Source of the DNA: Stenotrophomonas sp. BIGb0135
Lineage (GTDB): Bacteria; Pseudomonadota; Gammaproteobacteria; Xanthomonadales; Xanthomonadaceae
Direction: 5' to 3'
Assembly (NCBI RefSeq): GCF_024810105.1
Contig: NZ_JANUDX010000002.1
Coordinates: forward strand, 310,001-374,000
Length of the DNA stretch: 64,000 bases
Notes under the pieces: model-generated
Told to the model about the DNA's origin: nothing
The model's input: only the letters and a program-made list of their open reading frames with translations
The model's database searches: none
Position numbers and translations under genes: made by a program
Shown: positions 59,074 through 64,000 of the stretch, piece after piece
How the letters are laid out: every line of letters starts with the position of its first letter
Numbering within the stretch: the stretch's first letter is position 1

Positions 59074-59955
59074 ATGAGCGGCGTGCCGACGGCCAGCGCC
59101 GCGCTCGAGCGCGACTGGCGCACGCCGCTGGAGCTGACCGTGCTCGGCGCGATCTGGGGCTGCTCGTTCCTGTTCATGCGGGTCGCGGTGCCGGCCTTCG
59201 GCCCGTACGCACTGGTGGAAGTGCGCCTGCTGCTGGGCGCGCTCGTGCTGCTGCCGTTCCTGTGGCAGGCGCGCGACCGGTTCCCGGCCCGGCGCTGGCT
59301 GTGGCTGGCGCCGATCGGGGTGATCAACTCGGCCATCCCGTTCGTAATGTTCGCGTGGGCCGCGCAGCGCGCCCCGGCCGCCATCGGCGCGATCTGCAAC
59401 GCCATGACGGTGCTGTTCGCCGCGCTGATCGCCTTCCTGTTCTTCGGCGAGAAGATCGGCATGCGCCGGGCCATCGCCCTGCTGGTCGGCTTTGCCGGCG
59501 TGGTGGTGCTGGCCACCGCCAAGGTCTCGGGCCTGAGCATCGGCGCGGCAGTGGTGGCCGGTGCCGTGGCCGCGCTGCTGTATGGGCTGGGCGTCAACCT
59601 GGTCAAGCGGCACATGACCGGCCTGCCGCCCGCCGCCTCGGCCGGCGCCACCCTCGGTTGCGCGGCCGTCGCGTTGCTGCCGATGGCGCTCACCCACTGG
59701 CCGACCACCCCGATCCCGACCCTGTCCTGGGCGTGCGCGGTCGCGCTGGGCGTGGTCTGCACCGGTCTGGCGTTCCTGATGTTCTATCGCCTCATCGCCC
59801 GCATCGGCCCGGCCCGCGCCTCCACCGTCACCTACCTCGTGCCGATGTTCGGCGCGCTGTTCGCCTGGCTGTTCCTGGGCGAGGCGGTGACCTGGGCGAT
59901 GGTGGTGGCCGGCGTATTGATCCTCGGCAGCGTCGCGGCCTCGCAGAAGCGGTAG
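59074..59955 (+). CDS. EamA/DMT family transporter
   Basis: A 293-residue drug/metabolite transporter with ten hydrophobic segments. It starts MSGVPTASAALERDWRTPLEL, then helix 1 TVLGAIWGCSFLFMRVAVPAFG, with late motifs FGEKIGMRRAIALLVGFAGVVVLA and STVTYLVPMFGALFAWLFLGEAVTW. It is divergent from a LysR gene with a shared palindrome, suggesting substrate-induced export of a metabolite or amino acid. The ATG at 59074 is the first close to helix 1. Confidence 0.9.
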   Translation: MSGVPTASAALERDWRTPLELTVLGAIWGCSFLFMRVAVPAFGPYALVEVRLLLGALVLLPFLWQARDRFPARRWLWLAPIGVINSAIPFVMFAWAAQRAPAAIGAICNAMTVLFAALIAFLFFGEKIGMRRAIALLVGFAGVVVLATAKVSGLSIGAAVVAGAVAALLYGLGVNLVKRHMTGLPPAASAGATLGCAAVALLPMALTHWPTTPIPTLSWACAVALGVVCTGLAFLMFYRLIARIGPARASTVTYLVPMFGALFAWLFLGEAVTWAMVVAGVLILGSVAASQKR

Positions 59956-59969
59956 CCCGGCCGGTCCGC

Positions 59970-59995
59970 GTGCAGCCACCCATGGGATGGCTGTA
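59970..59995 (+). repeat. SMAG-like palindrome in a convergent gap
   Basis: CAGCCAC-CCATGGG-ATGGCTG is a near-perfect palindrome with the same CCATGGG centre as the array at 2252. It lies between the EamA and cyclophilin genes. Confidence 0.55.
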
Positions 59996-60025
59996 ACCCG
60001 TGCATGCCCGCGCGATGCCGCTCTG

Positions 60026-60925
60026 TTACCGCACCGGCACCGCGATGTTGCACAGGTCGATATGCCCCGCCGGCCGCTTGTAGAAATCATCCACCCGGTT
60101 GCGGCGCGCCTCCACCACATCGGCGAACGTTTTGGATTCGGTGCGCAGCACCTCCAGCGTCGGCCGCTCGCCCGCCGGCACATCCGTCGCGCGCTGGATC
60201 GAGCGGATCGGCGTGCGCTGCGCGGCGTCGGCATAGAAACCCATCGGCGCCGGCCCGCGCGGCAGCGCGCTCAGCAGCTCCATCCCCTGCAGGACCCGGC
60301 CCACCACCGTGATGTTGCGATCCAACTGGCGCGGCGACTGCCCGGTCACCACATACAGCTCCGCCCCGATGCTGCTGTCTTCCTCGTTGCTGCGGCCTGC
60401 GCCCAGCGTGCCGTAGCAGTGCGCCAGCCACGTCTTGCCGTCCTGCCGGTCCTGGCCGACCGCGAACCCATCGACGAACCCGGTCTGGTCCGCCCAGCCA
60501 TCGCGGTCGGGCAGCACGCTCACCTTCAGCCCCTTGCTGTCGCGCTGGAACTCGGCCGGGAGTTTGCGCCGGGCCGACCCCAGTGGCTTGGCCTTGGCGG
60601 CATCGTCGGCATCGATATCACCGAACTGCACCACGAAGTTGTCCTGCGCCCGGTACACGGTTTCGCCGTCCCAGAAGTGCTCGTGCGCCAGCGTCTGGAT
60701 GTTGGCCACGTGCTGCGGCGCGAAGGCCGGTGCCAGCTCGATGATGACCTGGCCCTTGTCCAGGTTCATGTACAGCAGGTTGGCTGGATCGGGAATGCGC
60801 CAGTCGCTGGCCGGCGACGCGTCCAGGATCTGCTGTGGACTGCGGTAGGGCGTGGCCGCGCTGGCGGCGACGGGCAAGGCGCAGGCCAGGACGAGGGCGA
60901 GCAGGGCAGGGCGACGTAGCGACAT
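60026..60925 (-). CDS. secreted cyclophilin-type peptidyl-prolyl isomerase
   Basis: A 299-residue exported isomerase. It starts [24 protein letters not shown], a signal peptide. Cyclophilin sequence includes [44 protein letters not shown], and [23 protein letters not shown]. An insert of about 70 residues ([22 protein letters not shown] onwards) enlarges the domain compared with PpiA. It is expected to assist folding in the periplasm. The frame extends upstream but the ATG at 60925 gives the signal peptide. Confidence 0.9.
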   Translation of the reverse strand: MSLRRPALLALVLACALPVAASAATPYRSPQQILDASPASDWRIPDPANLLYMNLDKGQVIIELAPAFAPQHVANIQTLAHEHFWDGETVYRAQDNFVVQFGDIDADDAAKAKPLGSARRKLPAEFQRDSKGLKVSVLPDRDGWADQTGFVDGFAVGQDRQDGKTWLAHCYGTLGAGRSNEEDSSIGAELYVVTGQSPRQLDRNITVVGRVLQGMELLSALPRGPAPMGFYADAAQRTPIRSIQRATDVPAGERPTLEVLRTESKTFADVVEARRNRVDDFYKRPAGHIDLCNIAVPVR

Positions 60926-61044
60926 GGCGGACCCGATCAGGAATGTCGCCTGATTCTGCGTGAAGCGGCTACCGGGCCGCCACCCCGCCGCCCCCCTGTC
61001 CCCCGGCACGGTGACTAAGGGCACATTCGCTATACCGGACTTCA

Positions 61045-61069
61045 CACTAGTGTTGACTTCAACGTAGTG
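61045..61069 (+). promoter_or_regulatory. palindromic operator before the PadR gene
   Basis: CACTA-GT-GTTGA and TCAAC-G-TAGTG form an interrupted 25-bp inverted repeat with two pairs of matching half-sites. It lies 11 bp before the PadR start, downstream of a possible -10 (TATACC near 61031). It probably mediates autoregulation. Confidence 0.5.
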
Positions 61070-61080
61070 GAGACCCGGCC

Positions 61081-61446
61081 ATGTCCGATGACGACGTCTA
61101 CTTGAAGAAGTTCCAGAAGGAGCTCAGCGCCGGCACCGTGTCCCTGGCGATGCTCGCCGTGCTGGCCAGGGCCGGCGAGCCGCTCTACGGCTACCTGATC
61201 GCCAAGGAACTGGAGCGGGTCGGCGAGGGCGTGCTGAGCGGCAAGCAGAGCGCGCTGTACCCGGTGCTGCGCAACCTGGAGGGCGCGGGGTTGCTGGAGA
61301 GCCATGTCGAACCGTCGATGGCCGGACCGCCGCGACGCTATTACCGCATCAACGAACGCGGCCGCCAGGTACTGGAGCAGTGGAGCCAGGCCTGGCGCGC
61401 CACCCGAGATTCCGTCGATTCCGTGTTGGAGGGGGTACTGCAATGA
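61081..61446 (+). CDS. PadR family transcriptional regulator
   Basis: A 121-residue winged-helix regulator. Its core is ELSAGTVSLAMLAVLARAGEPLYGYLIAKELERVG, followed by SGKQSALYPVLRNLEGAGLLESHVEPSMAGPPRRYYRINERGRQVL. This is the YGY..A..L and LYP.L..LE..G ... R.YY..T..G pattern of PadR. The C-terminal dimer helix is short. Its stop overlaps the start of a membrane sensor-domain gene (ATGA), a common PadR partner. Confidence 0.93.
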   Translation: MSDDDVYLKKFQKELSAGTVSLAMLAVLARAGEPLYGYLIAKELERVGEGVLSGKQSALYPVLRNLEGAGLLESHVEPSMAGPPRRYYRINERGRQVLEQWSQAWRATRDSVDSVLEGVLQ

Positions 61447-62438
61447 ACGACCAGACCACGACGGGCAGCCGCCTGCCCACCACCATCCCGGACTACCTGG
61501 CGCAGCTGCGCGCGGCCCTGCACGACGCCGATCCGGCGATGGTGCAGGACGCGTTGTACGACGCCGAGGAATACCTGCGCTCGGAACTGGCCGCGCAGCC
61601 CGGGCGCAGCGAGGCCGAGGTGATCGCCGATGTCGCCGGCAGCTATGGCGCACCGGAGGAGGTCGCCGAGATCTATCGCGAAACCGAAATCACCGTGAAC
61701 CGCGCGCTGCGCACGCCGTCGGCCGGCGCGGCCCCAGTGCGGCAGGGCGCGGTCGTCGCCAGCGGGATGGCGGCCGCGACGGGCAGCGTCGCGCCGCCCC
61801 CCTCGCCGGCGCCAAAGCCACGCGGCGTGCTGGCGCGCTTCTTCGGTGTCGCGCTGGACGCCCGCACCTACGGCGCGCTGTTCTACATGCTGCTGTCGCT
61901 GGCCACGGGCATCTTCTTCTTCACCTGGGTGGTGACCGGGCTGTCGCTGTCGCTGGGGCTGCTGGTGTTGATCATCGGCATCCCGGTGGCGGTGCTGTTC
62001 TTCGGCTCGGTGCGCGGCCTGTCGCTGCTGGAAGGGCGCCTGGTGGAAGCCCTGCTGGGCGAGCGCATGCCGCGGCGGCCGGCCTATACCGACCGCAGCC
62101 GCAGTTGGCTGCAGCGTATCGGCGACATGTTCACCGATGGCCGCACCTGGCTGACCCTGCTGTACTTCGTGCTGATGCTGCCGCTGGGCATCGTCTACTT
62201 CACGATCGCCACGACGCTGCTGTCGATCTCGCTGGGCTTCATCTGGGCACCGGTGGCGGCATTGATCTCCCCCGAGTACGTGGGGATCCATATCGACGGC
62301 ACCCAGATGCTGCCGCTCTGGATCACTCCGCTGCTGGCGGTGGTCGGCATGCTGCTGCTGTTCGCCACCCTGCACCTGGCGCGCGGCATCGGCCGCCTGC
62401 ACGGGATGATGGCCAAGCACCTGCTGGTGCGGCTGTAG
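61443..62438 (+). CDS. membrane protein with HAAS-like and putative sensor domains
   Basis: A 331-residue protein. Residues 10-90 (IPDYLAQLRAALHDADPAMVQDALYDAEEYLRSELAA..SEAEVIADVAGSYGAPEEVAEIYRETE) resemble the HAAS helical signalling domain found beside PadR genes. After a linker come membrane helices (TYGALFYMLLSLATGIFFFTWVV; LSLGLLVLIIGIPVAVLFFGSV; two more pairs near the end) typical of the PF13796-type sensor. It overlaps the PadR stop by four bases. Its TAG stop lies in a SMAG GTAG. A signalling role with PadR is inferred. Confidence 0.8.
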   Translation: MNDQTTTGSRLPTTIPDYLAQLRAALHDADPAMVQDALYDAEEYLRSELAAQPGRSEAEVIADVAGSYGAPEEVAEIYRETEITVNRALRTPSAGAAPVRQGAVVASGMAAATGSVAPPPSPAPKPRGVLARFFGVALDARTYGALFYMLLSLATGIFFFTWVVTGLSLSLGLLVLIIGIPVAVLFFGSVRGLSLLEGRLVEALLGERMPRRPAYTDRSRSWLQRIGDMFTDGRTWLTLLYFVLMLPLGIVYFTIATTLLSISLGFIWAPVAALISPEYVGIHIDGTQMLPLWITPLLAVVGMLLLFATLHLARGIGRLHGMMAKHLLVRL

Positions 62439-62540
62439 CTGCCGACCGTTGATCGGCACGGGCGAACAAGGCGTGCCGGCCGTTGGCCGGCGCCACGCGA
62501 TGCGCAACGAAAGCGCCGCCGGCCGACGGCCGGCATTGCC
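62435..62540 (+). repeat. three SMAG-like palindromes between convergent genes
   Basis: Copy 1 (62435-62459) begins GTAG and contains CTGCCGACC-GTTGATCGGCA; its TAG is the stop codon of the sensor-domain gene. Copy 2 (62473-62496) is GTGCCGGCC-GTTGGCCGGC-GCCAC. Copy 3 (62515-62540) is GCCGCCGGCC-GACGGCCGGC-ATTGCC. They share a GCCGGCC-GTTGGCCGGC core, a third sequence class distinct from the 2252 array. Confidence 0.65.
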
Positions 62541-62545
62541 GTGCG

Positions 62546-63862
62546 TCAGCCCGCCTTGCGCCGCAACGGGGTCACGTTGCTGGCGATCTTGGCCGCCTTC
62601 TTCGGCTTGGCAGTGGCCGGTTGCGCATGCGCCGCGAAGAAATCGCGCACCTTCGGGTACACCGTCTCACGCCAGCGACGCCCGCTGAAGATGCCGTAGT
62701 GGCCGGCGCCCTCGACGATGAAATGCTCGCGATGCTCGGCCGGAATACCGCTGCACAGCGCCTGCGCCGCTTCGGTCTGGCCCAGCCCGGCGATATCGTC
62801 CAGCTCGCCTTCGATGCTCAGCAGCGCGGTGCCGGTGATCGCGGAAGGATCCACGCGCTCGCCGTTGACGACCCACTCGCCGCGCGGGAGCAGGAACTGC
62901 TGGAACACCACCTCGATGGTGTCCAGGTAGTACTTGGCCGGCATGTCGAGTACGGCGTTGTACTCGTCGTAGAAGCGGCGATGCGCGTCGGCATCTTCCA
63001 TGTCGCCCTTGACCAGGTCGGCGTAGAAATCCCAGTGCGAACTGAAGTGCCGGCTTGGGTTCATCGACAGGAACCCGGCGTGCTGCAGGAAGCCCGGATA
63101 CACCCGGCGACCGGCGCCGGGGTAGGTGCCCGGCACGGTGTGGATGACGTTGTTCTCGAACCACGACAACGGGTTCTGCGTGGCCAGGTTGTTGACCGCC
63201 GTGGGGCTGCAACGCGCATCGATCGGGCCGCCCATCATCACCAGCGTGCGCGGGGTCGGCTCGCCACGGCTGGCCATCAGCGACACCGCCGCCAGCACCG
63301 GCACGGTCGGCTGGCACACGCTCACCACGTGCAGCTTCTCCGCACCGAGGTGGCGGATGAATTCCTGCACGTAGGCGATGTAATCGTCCAGGCCGAACTC
63401 ACCCTCGCTGCCCGGCACCATGCGCGCGTCCACCCAGTCGGTGACATACACGCGGTGGTCGCGGAGCAGCGTACGCACGGTATCGCGCAGCAGCGTGGCG
63501 TGGTGGCCCGACAACGGCGCCACCACCAGCACGAACGGCTGGTTGAGCATGGTGTGCAGCTGTTCGGCTTCGTTGCTGTGGCGTTTGAAGCGCAGCAGCT
63601 TGCAGAACGGCTTGCTGACCTCCTCGTGCACCACGATCGGCACGCGTTCGCCCTCGACCTCGATTTCGTTGATGCCCCACTCGGGCTTCTCGTAATCCTT
63701 GCCGATGCGATGGAACAGCTCATTCACCGCGGACAGGCGATCGGCGCCGGGCATCTGCGACCACCAGTGTCCCGGGTTGGCGAAGAACTTGGCGTTGGCC
63801 TGGGCCTGGTGCACCCACGGGGCGAGCATGTTGCGGGTCAACTCATGCAGCTGATAGAGCAT
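62546..63862 (-). CDS. phaZ: intracellular polyhydroxyalkanoate depolymerase PhaZ
   Basis: A 438-residue alpha/beta hydrolase that degrades stored PHB granules. It starts MLYQLHELTRNMLAPWVHQAQANAK. The nucleophile is Cys183 in VVSVCQPTVPVLA, the same cysteine and number as the Cupriavidus PhaZ1 enzyme. The conserved PLSGHHATLLRDTVRTLL, YVTDWVDARMVP and HYGIFSGRRWRETVYP blocks are present. A basic C-terminal tail (KPKKAAKIASNVTPLRRK) may bind granules. No PHA synthase gene is in the window. Confidence 0.93.
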   Translation of the reverse strand: MLYQLHELTRNMLAPWVHQAQANAKFFANPGHWWSQMPGADRLSAVNELFHRIGKDYEKPEWGINEIEVEGERVPIVVHEEVSKPFCKLLRFKRHSNEAEQLHTMLNQPFVLVVAPLSGHHATLLRDTVRTLLRDHRVYVTDWVDARMVPGSEGEFGLDDYIAYVQEFIRHLGAEKLHVVSVCQPTVPVLAAVSLMASRGEPTPRTLVMMGGPIDARCSPTAVNNLATQNPLSWFENNVIHTVPGTYPGAGRRVYPGFLQHAGFLSMNPSRHFSSHWDFYADLVKGDMEDADAHRRFYDEYNAVLDMPAKYYLDTIEVVFQQFLLPRGEWVVNGERVDPSAITGTALLSIEGELDDIAGLGQTEAAQALCSGIPAEHREHFIVEGAGHYGIFSGRRWRETVYPKVRDFFAAHAQPATAKPKKAAKIASNVTPLRRKAG

Positions 63863-63897
63863 GGCGTCCGAATATGTATGGTCTTATGTTGCCGCGC

Positions 63898-63903
63898 AGC
63901 ATA
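63898..63903 (-). promoter_or_regulatory. candidate -10 element (TATGCT) of phaZ
   Basis: On the minus strand TATGCT lies 35 bases before the phaZ ATG, within an AT-rich leader. Confidence 0.35.
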
Positions 63904-63959
63904 GCGCACCGACGGGATCGGCGCCTTAATGCGGGGCTTGTCTCAGTTGTTATCGAGAT

Positions 63960-64000
63960 TCAGCGATCCGCGCGTTCCAGCGCGGCGGCGTGCCCGGCCA
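63960..64000 (-). CDS. possible C-terminal end of the next gene
   Basis: The last bases read on the minus strand as AGHAAALERADR and a TGA stop at 63962-63960. Nearly every codon ends in G or C, as in the coding genes here. It runs off the right edge and is too short for identification. Confidence 0.3.
   Translation of the reverse strand, partial: AGHAAALERADR

Overview
The window is a dense, GC-rich gamma-proteobacterial chromosome segment of the Xanthomonadaceae, most likely Stenotrophomonas. The evidence is the gene set (creBCD, rlmJ, TonB-dependent receptors, M13, M28 and DUF885 peptidases, a UbiM-type hydroxylase) and many short palindromes that begin with GTAG, the hallmark of Stenotrophomonas SMAG repeats. 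I found no tRNA or rRNA genes, CRISPR arrays, integrases or insertion sequences. Most genes are core or household genes. The accessory material lies in intergenic repeats and one AT-richer stretch near 5.0-5.5 kb. Genus and family calls come from motifs read by eye; no database search was run.

Layout, 1-27 kb: a partial secreted protein (minus), a CDF metal exporter, gpmA, a tandem SMAG array, an M13 peptidase, an orphan AT-richer gene, an HD-GYP protein, a lipoprotein, mfd, a GNAT acetyltransferase and rlmJ. rlmJ is divergent from creB-creC-creD, which is followed by a small unknown gene. Then come an M28 peptidase, a lipoprotein, gltX and zur. A minus-strand four-gene efflux operon follows (TetR, DHA2-type MFS, HlyD-type adaptor, unknown), then a MarR-MFS pair.

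27-44 kb: a histidine-rich ZnuD-like receptor faces a MerC-like membrane protein across two AT-rich palindromes. With zur about 9 kb away this suggests a zinc-homeostasis group. Next are the small ribosomal protein bTHX, a nucleotide pyrophosphatase, an Ada/AraC/AlkA fusion overlapping an alkyltransferase gene, a ClpP-fold lipoprotein, a DUF4019 protein, a MAPEG protein, ubiM, an S4-domain protein and a DEAD-box helicase with a long leader. Two cyclic-di-GMP genes follow (GGDEF-EAL and 7TM-type GGDEF).

44-64 kb: rluF, a GAF-GGDEF cyclase, an AAA ATPase, an EamA transporter, a Pr6Pr membrane protein, DUF72 and VOC genes, a serine hydrolase and an ABC exporter. A 629-bp structured non-coding interval follows, then a DUF885 peptidase, a GFA-family protein, a DUF4349 lipoprotein, a small acidic protein, LysR divergent from EamA, a cyclophilin, PadR with a sensor-domain membrane protein, and phaZ.

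Recurrent themes are overlapping ATGA/GTGA gene junctions, TTG starts with strong ribosome-binding sites, TANNNT -10 elements that sometimes sit six bases before the start codon (predicted leaderless mRNAs), and SMAG palindromes whose GTAG end supplies stop codons.
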